DNA from: an uncultured Ilumatobacter sp.
GTDB lineage: Bacteria; Actinomycetota; Acidimicrobiia; Acidimicrobiales; Ilumatobacteraceae
Direction of reading: 5' to 3'
NCBI GenBank assembly: GCA_938091165.1
Contig: CALKNK010000020.1
Span: forward strand, 26,121 to 90,120
Length of the DNA: 64,000 nt
The notes beneath the pieces were generated by a model. It did no database searches and had not been told where the DNA came from. It saw only the letters and a list, made by a program, of their open reading frames with translations. Made by a program: the position numbers and the translations under genes. Numbering within the stretch: position 1 is the first letter of the stretch; the number at the start of each line of letters is the position of its first letter. Below are positions 7,837-16,757 of the stretch, in pieces.

Positions 7837-8058
7837 TCAGCGCCAGGGGCGCAAGCGACGGACCGGCAACGGACGCGCCCACGACCGGCTGCTGAACCGC
7901 CACGCTGTGTTGCGGGGCTCAGCAACAGGGCCAAGAACGCTCGCACGTGGCCACAATGCTTCGGTTGCCGCCATGATCGCGGCAGCTTCTTCGTCGGTGG
8001 GAACGGCGGCCCCCGACACAGGGAATGACGTGTTCACGTTGCTCACACTAGGTGCCAT
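7837..8058 (-). CDS. Acyl-CoA carboxylase epsilon-like small subunit
   Basis: This 73-residue product starts at an ATG preceded by AAGGAAGG at 11 nt spacing. It has the layout of actinobacterial acyl-CoA carboxylase epsilon subunits (AccE5/PccE type): a variable front, a short helix opening with PTDEEAAAIMAATEAL, a linker, then a basic/aromatic tail (TAWRFSSRSWARPLPVRRL) ending in PWR. In that family epsilon holds the alpha and beta subunits together. It lies 40 bp upstream of the RDD gene. It is separated from the carboxylase beta gene (9439-10998, same strand) by the opposite-strand META lipoprotein gene, whereas epsilon genes usually follow beta directly. The assignment rests on pattern similarity, not a search. 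Confidence 0.6.
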   Translation of the reverse strand: MAPSVSNVNTSFPVSGAAVPTDEEAAAIMAATEALWPRASVLGPVAEPRNTAWRFSSRSWARPLPVRRLRPWR

Positions 8059-8556
8059 TGCTCTATGCGCCTTCCTTGTCCATCGACTAACCGGAGCGTC
8101 GCGGTCGAACTGATGATACTTCGGCGGTCTGACCATGGAAAATGCGTCGCAACGTGTTGGCGTACCCCACGCAAATCCTGCGAAGAAGATCGGCGAGCGC
8201 AGCAAGCACGATGAACTGCGCGAAGGCGTGCGACAATCAAGGAACTTTCCATTCGTCGCATCCGCCACCGCAGAAGAGATCAAGTGGAATGCGCAGGCAT
8301 TAGCCGAAAGCCGTTCGTTCTGCATCCGGCGAAATTATCCTGGGTTCGACATTCGAGCGAGTAGGTGGCCTCGTTGGCAGCGTCGACGGATCAAGGTACC
8401 AAGGTCAACGGGGATCCACCTCTCGTCCTCTTTCGTAAGCTTCGATTGGACTTCTGAAGTACCGGGGCGTTGCGGCCTCCGGTCCTCATTTCCGACTCCG
8501 GTATTGCCTCGATAGGAGCTTGGAACCGTCTCCGCACGATTAACGTCGAAAACCTC
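8059..8556. other. Gene-free stretch of about 500 bp
   Basis: I see no convincing gene here. Open frames exist on both strands (for example 8135-8515 plus), but none has a recognisable domain, a good ribosome site or family-like composition. The stretch separates the epsilon-like gene from the META lipoprotein and presumably contains promoters for both directions. It could be the remains of a gene that once linked the epsilon and beta carboxylase genes, but nothing in the sequence shows this. Confidence 0.4.
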
Positions 8557-9333
8557 ATGCTGAAACTTTCCGCGTTAGTCGCTCTTGCTACGTCGGTGAT
8601 CGTTCTCGCTGGATGCGGGAGCGCTGACGACTCTCCCTCAGGTGTAGCGCCGACGGATGGCGAACTGTCGGGAACTACGTTCGGCTCGACCGACGTGACC
8701 GGCCGCGACCTGGTGCCGGGCTCAGTGGTCACCATCGGGTTCCAGGAAGACAGCATCAGTGCAAACGCTGGCTGCAACTCAATGTCCGGCACATACGCCA
8801 TCACCGGCGGCATCCTCGAAGTCGGTGTCATGGCTGCGACAGAGATGGCCTGTGACGATGCTTTGATGGCACAGGACCTCTGGCTGGGCAATTTCATCAC
8901 GAATGGTCCATCGATCGTGTCCTTCGGCGAGACACTTACCTTGACGGGCGACGATGTCGCCGTGAGTCTTGCCGTTCGTCCGGCCGCTGAACTCGAAGGA
9001 ACGACGTGGGTCGTGACGGGCACGACTGTAGGGGACATGGTGTCGACGACTCCGAACGACACCCGGGCGTCGATGACGATCACTGACGGCGTCGCTGCGA
9101 TCGAAACTGGCTGCAACAGGGGCTCCAGCAACGTGGAGGTCGCTGAGACAACAATTACGTTCGGTCCGATGATGTTGACACGCATGGCCTGCCCATCCGA
9201 CCAGGCCGCACTAGAGCGGGCTGTCACGGCTGTGCTTGACGGAGAGGTCAGCTACGAACTCGACGACGACACGCTCGTGATTCGAGCGGAGGGCACCGAC
9301 GATGGGATCGGTCTTACGTTCGCTGCGAACTGA
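8557..9333 (+). CDS. Lipoprotein with two META (HslJ-like) domains
   Basis: The ATG at 8557 was chosen because it gives a standard lipoprotein signal: LSALVALATSVIVLAGC, with the lipobox Cys at about residue 20. The mature protein (258 residues in all) contains two tandem META domains of about 105 residues. Each shows the family features: G/GTTW or GTTFGSTDVTGRDL at the start, a central ANAGCNSMSGTY or ETGCNRGSSN, then a hydrophobic MTRMACP/AATEMACD stretch. META domains occur in HslJ and other envelope proteins, some linked to heat or drug resistance; no catalytic role is known. It stands alone on the plus strand between two minus-strand genes. Confidence 0.8.
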   Translation: MLKLSALVALATSVIVLAGCGSADDSPSGVAPTDGELSGTTFGSTDVTGRDLVPGSVVTIGFQEDSISANAGCNSMSGTYAITGGILEVGVMAATEMACDDALMAQDLWLGNFITNGPSIVSFGETLTLTGDDVAVSLAVRPAAELEGTTWVVTGTTVGDMVSTTPNDTRASMTITDGVAAIETGCNRGSSNVEVAETTITFGPMMLTRMACPSDQAALERAVTAVLDGEVSYELDDDTLVIRAEGTDDGIGLTFAAN

Positions 9334-9438
9334 CCGACTCGGCGACCAAGGTTGCCCGGATGCAGAGTGAATGACTCTCAGAGTAACAGGTCATGCGCTA
9401 GCGACAACGACACTGACTCGTCCAAGAACATGGGCGGG

Positions 9439-10998
9439 TCACAGTGGCACGTTGCCGTGCTTGCGCCTCGGGAGTTCCTCACGCTTAGTCGACAACATTC
9501 GCAGTCCGGCGACCAGCTTGCGCCGTGTGTCAGCGGGATCGATCACATCGTCGATATAACCGCGCTCGGCTGCTGCGTATGGGTTGGCGTACTTTTCGGT
9601 GTAGTCGGCGACGAGTTCGGAACGCCGAGTGGCCGGGTCGCCAGCTTGTTGCAGTTCACGTCGGTACACGATTTCAACGGCACCTTGCGGGCCCATAACG
9701 GCCAGCTCGGCGGTTGGCCAAGCGAAAGCGAGATCGGAGCCGATCGACTTCGAGTCCATCACAACGTACGCGCCGCCGTACGCCTTGCGGGTGATCACCG
9801 AGATACGAGGCACTGTGGCCTCGCAGTAGGCGTAAAGCAGCTTCGCACCGTGACGAATGATGCCGCCATACTCCTGGTCGACACCGGGCAGGAAGCCCGG
9901 CACATCAACAAACGTGATGAGCGGAATGTTGAATGCATCGCAGGTACGGACAAACCGAGCAGCTTTCTCAGCTGACTCGATGTCGAGGACGCCAGCAAGA
10001 ACCTTCGGCTGATTGCCTACAACGCCGACAGGTCGACCGTCAATGCGGCCAAAGCCACAGATAATTGACTTGGCGAAGTGAGGGAAGTACTCAAAGAATT
10101 CACCATCGTCGATGCAGGTACGAACGACGTCGGCCATGTCGTAAGGCAGGTTCGGGCTGGCCGGCAGGATGTCGCGCAACTCAGGGCAATCGCGATTGGG
10201 ATCGTCAGTGCAGTCCTCCGCTGGCGGCTCTTCGAGGTTGTTCGCCGGGAGAAAGGACAGCAAGAAGCGGACGTCGTCGAGACAAGACTTTTCGTCGTCG
10301 GCGACGAACGAGGCCACGCCTGACTTGCTTGCGTGGCTCATTGCACCACCCAACTCCTCAAGGGTGACGTCTTCACCGGTGACGGTCTTGACGACGTCAG
10401 GGCCGGTAATGAACATGTGGCTGGTCTCGCGCACCATGAAAATGAAATCAGTCATTGCCGGGGAGTAGACGGCCCCGCCGGCGCACGGGCCGAGGACGAC
10501 AGAAATTTGTGGTACGACACCCGAGGCACGCACGTTTCGGTGGAAGATGCCTCCGTAACTTGCGAGGCTGACTACTCCCTCTTGGATACGAGCGCCGGCG
10601 CCGTCATTGAGGCCAATCAGCGGTGCCCCTACCTTCAGCGATAGGTCCATCAGCTTGTGGATTTTCTCGGCGAATACTTCGCCGAGCGCTCCGCCGAAGA
10701 CGGTGAAGTCCTGGGAGAAAACGAAAACTTTGCGGCCGTCAACAGTGCCCCAGCCCGTGATCACCCCATCGGTGTACGGACGTTCCTCGAGGCCCGATGC
10801 CTGTGCACGGTGGCGAGCAAGGAGATCAAGCTCGTGAAATGAGCCGTCGTCGAGGAAGTAGTCGATGCGCTCACGAGCGAGCATCTTGCCCTTCTCGTGT
10901 TGACGGTCGATCGACCGTTGGGATCCAGCATTGTGTGCGTCCTTGCGACGCCCAGCGAGATCGTCCAATTTCTCCTGCATGCTCACGGTCGGAAACAT
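9439..10998 (-). CDS. pccB: Acyl-CoA (propionyl-CoA) carboxylase beta subunit, carboxyltransferase
   Basis: About 519 residues, the usual length for AccD/PccB-type carboxyltransferase beta subunits. Visible family blocks include KGKMLARERIDYFLD near the front, DGVITGWG, the oxyanion-hole regions GLNDGAGARIQEG and GPCAGGAVYSPA, and in the C-terminal crotonase-like half VDVPGFLPG and AYGGAYVVM, with MGPQGAVEI near the end. It transfers a carboxyl group from biotin to acetyl-, propionyl- or a longer acyl-CoA; substrate cannot be settled by eye, but propionyl-CoA is most common. The biotin-carrying alpha subunit is not in the window. Start choice is uncertain: ATG 10998, GTG 10986 or ATG 10980. 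The candidate epsilon subunit lies about 1.4 kb downstream. Confidence 0.93.
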   Translation of the reverse strand: MFPTVSMQEKLDDLAGRRKDAHNAGSQRSIDRQHEKGKMLARERIDYFLDDGSFHELDLLARHRAQASGLEERPYTDGVITGWGTVDGRKVFVFSQDFTVFGGALGEVFAEKIHKLMDLSLKVGAPLIGLNDGAGARIQEGVVSLASYGGIFHRNVRASGVVPQISVVLGPCAGGAVYSPAMTDFIFMVRETSHMFITGPDVVKTVTGEDVTLEELGGAMSHASKSGVASFVADDEKSCLDDVRFLLSFLPANNLEEPPAEDCTDDPNRDCPELRDILPASPNLPYDMADVVRTCIDDGEFFEYFPHFAKSIICGFGRIDGRPVGVVGNQPKVLAGVLDIESAEKAARFVRTCDAFNIPLITFVDVPGFLPGVDQEYGGIIRHGAKLLYAYCEATVPRISVITRKAYGGAYVVMDSKSIGSDLAFAWPTAELAVMGPQGAVEIVYRRELQQAGDPATRRSELVADYTEKYANPYAAAERGYIDDVIDPADTRRKLVAGLRMLSTKREELPRRKHGNVPL

Positions 10999-11352
10999 AG
11001 CGCGACCACACGAGAACCAAGAATGCACACATGAATCAATCGTCGGGGCGAGTGGCGCCTGCGGACGTCACGTTCAAATACCAGCAAAAAATTTCTGCCT
11101 TATGCCGCTGGCGACCACTCCACCGTCGAGGTGACCCTCAGTCATCTCCGAGTTGATCGCTTTCGCTACGGCCTGTCGTTTGTTCGGTTACAACATGACG
11201 TTGCCGCCGGCTATTGCTGCTGAGAGTAAGACGATGTCGTTGCTCCTGTCGACTTTCTTGCTTTTTGCGGGTACATCCAGTTGCCGACTGCCACCGTCAT
11301 ATTCAGTTCCCTATGGCATCTGAGGTCACGCCGACAAGGGGCCAGACGGACG
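10999..11352. other. Gene-free stretch
   Basis: No gene, RNA or clear terminator is recognised in this interval between the CopC-CopD gene and the carboxylase beta gene, both on the minus strand. A short run of A (AAAAAATTT near 11083-11091) makes the part nearest the carboxylase AT-rich, which would suit a promoter for that gene. Confidence 0.35.
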
Positions 11353-13296
11353 TCAACCAGCGACAGTGGTGGTGGTTTCGATCGGGATCAGAATCGGTGC
11401 GGGGATCGTGATCGACGTGGTTGGCGCAGTGCCATCGGCTGTGGCAATCGCCACGACGATGGGGTCGCTGCGCACTATGCCTGCCCCAGTGTTGGCGTTG
11501 ACCTGCAATTGCCAGTCGCCGGCCACCTCCATTGGGAGTCCGTTTGCTTCACTTCGCACGGCGCGCCCTGCTCCGCTCAACGGGACAGACTGCACGATTG
11601 CACCGGTCACTCCATCGACCGGCGGCGTGAGGACCACCTCGAGACCGATGATGCCGTCGCCAGGTTCGTCGACACGAACTTCGAGGCCGTTCAACCCGAC
11701 TCGATCGTTGGTGAGCTTGACAGTGACGTCAAGAACAACGATCTCTTCGACCTCAACCAGAACTCGCCGCTCGATTGCGTAGTCGATAACGGTTTCGTTA
11801 TTCACGTTGACCGGAGAAAGTGAAAGCAACCAGGAACTCGCAAGCAGAACGACCAGGCCAATCGCAGCTTCGATACCGAACGCCCGTCGCAAACGGTCAG
11901 CCATGGGGACGGTCATTTCATGGATCCGGGCCAAACGTTGTTGTGCAAACTGACGTGCGGACAGACCAACGAACACCATTGCTGCCACCAGAACAACTTT
12001 CAGCACCGTGACGCGGCCGTGGGCGTTGCTAAACAGATTGCCTCCATCAAGGCGGAACATCTGCACCAGCCCGGTGCCGATGGTGACGACAATCGCGAGC
12101 ACCGAAATACGCGCGAAGCCGCGTACGGCATGGACGAGGTCCTCCTCGCCGGGCCCGGACAGAATGACGCGTGCGAGCAAGATCACTCCGCCAACCCACA
12201 CGGCCATCGCCAATGCGTGAGCAATGCCAAGCAGCACGCCGAGCAGTACCAGGGGGCCATCGACGCGACCGACGCCGATCATCGCGACCGCCAGCGCAGG
12301 AAGGCCGAGCGCAACGAGTTGAGTAACGGGGTCGATGACGCGATCGGGTCTGAACGCCGCCCAGGCGGCTGCAATGACGAAGAGCAATCGGAGGAATGCG
12401 GCTCGGCCGGACCACCCGGCGTTGAGCAGATCTAGCCACGCGGCGGGGCTGAAGCCAGATCCCCAGGAGGAACCAGACACCGCTGCCGCTGCCGCTGCCG
12501 TGAAGAGCAACGTTCCAAGCAGCGCAAACCCCCATGCTGCGCGGAGGAACCGGATAGTGATCAGGTACTCAACGCCCTCGGGCCACGCCGCAGCGATCAC
12601 GACAAGCGCACCAAAAACTACTGCGATGCCGAGCGTCGACAACACCCGCCCAAGCCACAGCGGTCCTGCTCCGGTCTCGACGCTGTTCAGATCAACAATC
12701 AGTGAGCCAGATGCGTTGGTACTGCCGACGGTCGGCACCGCTGTTCCTTCGCCGATACCTGCCAACGTGGTCGTCGTGTCGTTGCCTGTGTCGGCGGTGG
12801 TGGTCGGCGCCGGGTCGGTCTCAATTGAGAAGGAGATCTGTCCGCTGCCATTGGGCTCATCGTCACTATTACTTACTGTCCAGGTTGCGACGCACAGACC
12901 CTGGGGAAGGCCCGGGGCTGGGATCTCGACAGTCATAGTTCGCGCGTTGCCGCTCAACGTGGGTCGTGGCACTAGGTAGGGCTCGGTGTTGCATTCGACT
13001 GAGACGACGCGCAGTTCACCGACTTCTTCAGTGAAATTAAAAACAATTTCGCTGGGCGACGTCGTCAGAGCTGCACCGTCGGCAGGCTCAGAGGTAATAA
13101 TCTCGTTGTCTGCGAGGGCAGCTCCCGGCGAAAGACCGAATGCCCCGACAAAAGCGATCATTACGAACGCCAGTCCAAGCCGGACAGAGTGCCCCAAACG
13201 AGACGCCACTGGCTCCGACGAAAGGTTGGCGGACCGGATCATCTTGGTCCAAGGCGACCGTCGTCGGCCAAGGAGAACAGGCGTGTACTCATTCAC
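11353..13296 (-). CDS. CopC-CopD domain membrane protein
   Basis: This 647-residue protein has a signal/anchor helix at about 37-62, then a CopC-like beta domain (starting NEIITSEPADGAALTTSP), a Thr-rich linker (about 165-185), a CopD-like membrane region of about eight helices (about 215-500, including AHALAMAVWVGGVILLARV) and an extracytoplasmic beta domain of about 150 residues at the end. CopC/CopD pairs handle copper in the envelope and deliver it across the membrane. The mature CopC part lacks the N-terminal His usual in copper-binding CopC (HA.L..S.PADG), so this domain may not bind Cu(II) in the standard way. Start is uncertain; an internal ATG at 13242 would give a tidier signal peptide. 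No copper regulator lies nearby. Confidence 0.82.
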   Translation of the reverse strand: MNEYTPVLLGRRRSPWTKMIRSANLSSEPVASRLGHSVRLGLAFVMIAFVGAFGLSPGAALADNEIITSEPADGAALTTSPSEIVFNFTEEVGELRVVSVECNTEPYLVPRPTLSGNARTMTVEIPAPGLPQGLCVATWTVSNSDDEPNGSGQISFSIETDPAPTTTADTGNDTTTTLAGIGEGTAVPTVGSTNASGSLIVDLNSVETGAGPLWLGRVLSTLGIAVVFGALVVIAAAWPEGVEYLITIRFLRAAWGFALLGTLLFTAAAAAAVSGSSWGSGFSPAAWLDLLNAGWSGRAAFLRLLFVIAAAWAAFRPDRVIDPVTQLVALGLPALAVAMIGVGRVDGPLVLLGVLLGIAHALAMAVWVGGVILLARVILSGPGEEDLVHAVRGFARISVLAIVVTIGTGLVQMFRLDGGNLFSNAHGRVTVLKVVLVAAMVFVGLSARQFAQQRLARIHEMTVPMADRLRRAFGIEAAIGLVVLLASSWLLSLSPVNVNNETVIDYAIERRVLVEVEEIVVLDVTVKLTNDRVGLNGLEVRVDEPGDGIIGLEVVLTPPVDGVTGAIVQSVPLSGAGRAVRSEANGLPMEVAGDWQLQVNANTGAGIVRSDPIVVAIATADGTAPTTSITIPAPILIPIETTTTVAG

Positions 13297-13374
13297 AGTG
13301 TGACGAGACTACTGCCGGCCCGCAGCTAAGGGCGTGAGGCATGCGCGGAGCATGGCCGCCCGGACGGGGGACAC

Positions 13375-13845
13375 TCATAACGGAGTGATGCGACAGGCCA
13401 GGATATCCATCGCTGTGACCAAGTCATCGCGCCCTAGGGTCAGTTCGAGAATGGCGGTCTGGAGCGCACCGAACTGATCTGAATCGCTGGACGGTGTAAC
13501 TGCGAGGCTGGTCCACCCGGCGGCTTGGTCAGCGGTGTTCTGCACGAACGCTCGGTGGTCATCGTCAAGGTGATCCGGTGCCCGCAACGCCCGGGCCGCT
13601 TCAGCTTGGCGAGTGAACACGTCAGCTACTGAGCGGGCAAAGCTGGCCACGCCGGTTTGGTCGAGCGGATCAGCAATCGCCGACTGTTCTGCGTTGCTGG
13701 CAATGCAGATCGCTGCAAGTTCGCCTCGATAGGCGGCGGAATCAACAACTGGCGCTGCGTCGCTCGCACAACCCATCGTCATCGACACCGTCGTACTCAC
13801 GGCAAGCATCGCTGCAGCTTGAGTCTGCCGACCGAGAGATAACAT
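13375..13845 (-). CDS. Small putative lipoprotein, function unknown
   Basis: This 156-residue protein has an N-terminal hydrophobic segment (AAAMLAVSTTVSMTMGC) ending in a Cys that may be a weak lipobox. The rest is mostly helical, with conserved-looking ALRAPDHLDDDHRAFV and a second Cys pair-mate near the end (DILACRI). Similar small secreted helical proteins are frequent in actinobacteria without known function. It is transcribed away from dnaX, the two starts being about 80 bp apart. Confidence 0.6.
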   Translation of the reverse strand: MLSLGRQTQAAAMLAVSTTVSMTMGCASDAAPVVDSAAYRGELAAICIASNAEQSAIADPLDQTGVASFARSVADVFTRQAEAARALRAPDHLDDDHRAFVQNTADQAAGWTSLAVTPSSDSDQFGALQTAILELTLGRDDLVTAMDILACRITPL

Positions 13846-13926
13846 TTTCCTACTGTAGAGCTGGTTGTCGGTCGGGTGTTCGCACCGTCAATGGCGCTGC
13901 GCCCGCGAACCTCTATCGTGACCGTA

Positions 13927-15996
13927 ATGGCCACCCAGTCGCTGTACCGCCGCTATCGGCCCCGTCGCTTCAGTGAGGTTCGGGGTCAAGACCACGTCGT
14001 TAAAGCGCTACGCACCTCCGTTGCCGAAGGACGCGAAGGTCAGGCGTATCTCTTCTCGGGTCCCCGCGGCACCGGGAAGACCACGTCGGCACGCATTCTT
14101 GCCAAAGTGCTCAACTGCACCGAGGTCCTAGACGGAGAGCCGTGTTGTGAGTGTGAGTCCTGCCTGTCAGTCGAGCGCGGCACCAGCTATGACGTGCACG
14201 AACTTGATGCTGCGAGCAACAACGGCGTTGACTCGATGCGCGACCTCATCGACAAAGCGTCGCTTGGCACCCCTGGGCGGCACAAGGTGTACATCCTTGA
14301 CGAGGTGCACATGCTCACCAAGCCCGCCGAAGCCGCGTTGTTGAAGACGCTCGAGGAACCACCACCGCACGTGGTGTTCGTGCTGGCAACGACAGACCCG
14401 CATAAAATGTCTGACACTATTCGGAGCCGCACACAGCACCTGCAGTTCCATTTGCTTCCTGCTGACACGTTGCAACAGCACGTCCGGTGGGTGGCCGACA
14501 ACGCAGGCCTTGTCGTTTCTGACTCGGCAATCCAACAGGTGCTGGCTCAAGGCGCCGGGTCAGCACGTGACGCCCTGTCCGCACTCGAATTAGTGGCCAA
14601 CACCGGCGGCGACGGAGTGGAGACCGTTCCCATCGAGGAGTTTGTCGAGGCAATGATCGAACGCGATCCTGGCCGCGCGCTGAAGATGGCTGCCGGAGCG
14701 ATCGGCTTGGGTCGTGACCCGCGCACCTTGACCGAAGAAATAATTGGGTTCCTGCGCGACGGGTTCCTGTCAATCATGGCGCCAGACCTTGTGCAGCTGT
14801 CGTCTGATCGGGTAGACGCAATGTCAGAACAGTCGCAGCGGCTCGGCGCTGCCGGCCTGGTGCGCGGCATTGAACAACTCGGTGCGGCGTTGACCGAGAT
14901 GCGACACGCTCCAGACCCTCGGGTCCTCCTTGATGTGGCGATTGTGAAGCTCACATCCGATTCGGCGGCAGGAGGTGATTCGGGTGCGGCCATCGACCTG
15001 TTGACTGCCCGCATTGGGAAGCTCGAGCAACAACTTGCCGGGGCTCTGAATACAGCCACCAGACCGGCCGCAAACCGAGCCACCCTGACTGCTGGCGAGC
15101 CCGAAACTCGGACCGTAAAGGCGCCGCTCGATGAAGCGACTGGCCGCGCCGCTCTCGGGGGACGGGTCCAGCGATCCCAACCCGCTGCGAGGACCGTTGC
15201 CGCAGCGTCGAAAGATCGAGCAGAGCGCGCTCCCGCTGCGGGTGCTGCGTACCAGCCAGAGCCATCACCATCGTCTCCGTCGGCCACGTTCGAACCGCCA
15301 GCAGCAGCTACGTCAAAGGGCGTTTCGATGAATCAGTCGATGTGGGATGACACAATCAAGCCCGGCCTGCGTGGCATGGCTCGTGCAGTGTTCTCGCCCG
15401 CGACCTACGTTTCGAATACCGAGACGGTCCTGACACTGTCGCTTCCCAACCCTGTGCATCGCGACAAATGCGAACAACACCGTGCTGCGGTTGAACAAGC
15501 TCTCACCGCCGCTGTTGGGGGTCCGGTCTCCATCGAACTCGTACTTGCCGGTGGTGGCGGCGACTCGTCGAGTTTCGGCGGTGGTCCATCCAGCAGTCCG
15601 GCCACAACGAGACAATCAGCCGAGCCGACGACTCAAGCGCCGCCGCCTGCGAACGGATCCCCGATTGATCCAGAGGATCCGACCGTTGACCCGCAGACTG
15701 ATTCATTGGTGGTAAACGACGACTCGCTAACCGACGATGCGTCTCATCGTCAGCAGTCTGAGTCACCGCGTCGCACGGCTGAACGCAAGGCGGCCGAGGC
15801 GCAGGCCAGCGGCACACCACTCCAAGGTGATGAAGAGGGGCTAGAAGCAGCCGGCGCCGAGATTCACGTGCTGCCCGAGGACCACGAGGTCGACCTCACT
15901 GAATTGGTCGATGCCCCACCCGAAACCGTCAAGACGCCCATCGATCGACTCGCTGAGGCATTCCCCGGTTCCGAATTCGTTACCGAGACATACTGA
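13927..15996 (+). CDS. dnaX: DNA polymerase III gamma/tau subunit
   Basis: The start at 13927 gives the family-standard front MATQSLYRRYRPRRFSEVRG (689 residues). Domain I carries the Walker A motif GPRGTGKT (45-52), a zinc-binding cysteine group between 64 and 79, and the Walker B DEVHM. The sensor 1 region reads VFVLATTDPHK. The clamp-loader core is followed by an Ala/Pro/Ser-rich linker, a probable polymerase- or helicase-interacting domain (about 450-560) and an acidic C-terminal tail. It loads the sliding clamp at the replication fork. The stop TGA shares its last base with the recR ATG, indicating translational coupling. No SRP RNA gene is seen upstream, although one sits by dnaX in some actinobacteria. 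Confidence 0.95.
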   Translation: MATQSLYRRYRPRRFSEVRGQDHVVKALRTSVAEGREGQAYLFSGPRGTGKTTSARILAKVLNCTEVLDGEPCCECESCLSVERGTSYDVHELDAASNNGVDSMRDLIDKASLGTPGRHKVYILDEVHMLTKPAEAALLKTLEEPPPHVVFVLATTDPHKMSDTIRSRTQHLQFHLLPADTLQQHVRWVADNAGLVVSDSAIQQVLAQGAGSARDALSALELVANTGGDGVETVPIEEFVEAMIERDPGRALKMAAGAIGLGRDPRTLTEEIIGFLRDGFLSIMAPDLVQLSSDRVDAMSEQSQRLGAAGLVRGIEQLGAALTEMRHAPDPRVLLDVAIVKLTSDSAAGGDSGAAIDLLTARIGKLEQQLAGALNTATRPAANRATLTAGEPETRTVKAPLDEATGRAALGGRVQRSQPAARTVAAASKDRAERAPAAGAAYQPEPSPSSPSATFEPPAAATSKGVSMNQSMWDDTIKPGLRGMARAVFSPATYVSNTETVLTLSLPNPVHRDKCEQHRAAVEQALTAAVGGPVSIELVLAGGGGDSSSFGGGPSSSPATTRQSAEPTTQAPPPANGSPIDPEDPTVDPQTDSLVVNDDSLTDDASHRQQSESPRRTAERKAAEAQASGTPLQGDEEGLEAAGAEIHVLPEDHEVDLTELVDAPPETVKTPIDRLAEAFPGSEFVTETY

Positions 15997-16607
15997 TGGC
16001 CTCAACGACGTACACCGCACCCGTCCAGGCACTGATCGATGAGTTCGGTCGCTTGCCTGGAATCGGCCCAAAGTCCGCCCAGCGAATAGCGTTTCACCTC
16101 CTCAAGATCCCCGAGGACGATGTCGCACGACTCGCTTATGCCATCACTGATGCCAAGGCCCGAGTTCGATTCTGCGAACGCTGCTTCAACGTCGCCGACG
16201 AAATTTTGTGTCCTATTTGCACCGATGATGGCCGTGACAGCCACGTTTTATGCGTTGTCGAGGAATCACGCGACGTCGTCGCCATTGAGAAGACCGGTGA
16301 GTTCCGCGGGCGATATCACGTTTTACTCGGCGCGATGTCGCCACTAGAAGGCATCGGGCCTGAACAGTTAAAGATTCGCGAGCTCGTTGCTCGGCTCGAT
16401 CCCGAAGGGATCACGGAGGTTATCTTGTGTACGAATCCCAACACGGAGGGTGAAGTCACGGCCATGTATCTCGCACGGCTGCTTAAACCGCTCGGACTCA
16501 ACGTGACCAGGATTGCGAGTGGGCTGCCCGTTGGCGGCGACTTGGAGTACGCCGACGAACTGACGCTCGGGCGTGCCCTTGAGGGCCGTCGCTCCATCAA
16601 CGAGTAG
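15996..16607 (+). CDS. recR: Recombination mediator protein RecR
   Basis: This 203-residue protein has the expected order: helix-hairpin-helix (FGRLPGIGPKSAQRIAFHLL, about 12-31), a four-cysteine zinc finger (CERCFNVADEILCPIC, about 57-72), the Toprim domain (from VLCVVEESRDVVAIEKTG) and the C-terminal signature RIASGLPVGGDLEYADE. RecR works with RecF/RecO to load RecA at gaps. It overlaps dnaX by one base, and the dnaX-recR order is common, although the YbaB/EbfC gene often found between them is absent. Confidence 0.96.
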   Translation: MASTTYTAPVQALIDEFGRLPGIGPKSAQRIAFHLLKIPEDDVARLAYAITDAKARVRFCERCFNVADEILCPICTDDGRDSHVLCVVEESRDVVAIEKTGEFRGRYHVLLGAMSPLEGIGPEQLKIRELVARLDPEGITEVILCTNPNTEGEVTAMYLARLLKPLGLNVTRIASGLPVGGDLEYADELTLGRALEGRRSINE

Positions 16608-16757
16608 CTCTTTTCAAAAGGGCATCGCGCTGCCCCGGCACCCGCGGGTCGTCGTTACCCACCCCCTAGTCCGACGGGGAACCTGCTCCCTTTCACGTTG
16701 CGCTGAGCTACGAAACGCTGACTCTATGTCAAGGTCGAAGGTCGGGGTGCGACCGAT

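Noticed and set aside
8135..8515. 126-codon plus-strand open frame
   Set aside because: No ribosome site, domain or compositional support, and it overlaps the probable promoter of the META lipoprotein.
16608..16757. Possible SRP RNA gene near dnaX/recR, because of AGGGAGCAG and GGTGCCGGGGCAG on the minus strand
   Set aside because: The essential CCGGAAGG-type loop is not present, and the two halves do not pair into the required hairpin.
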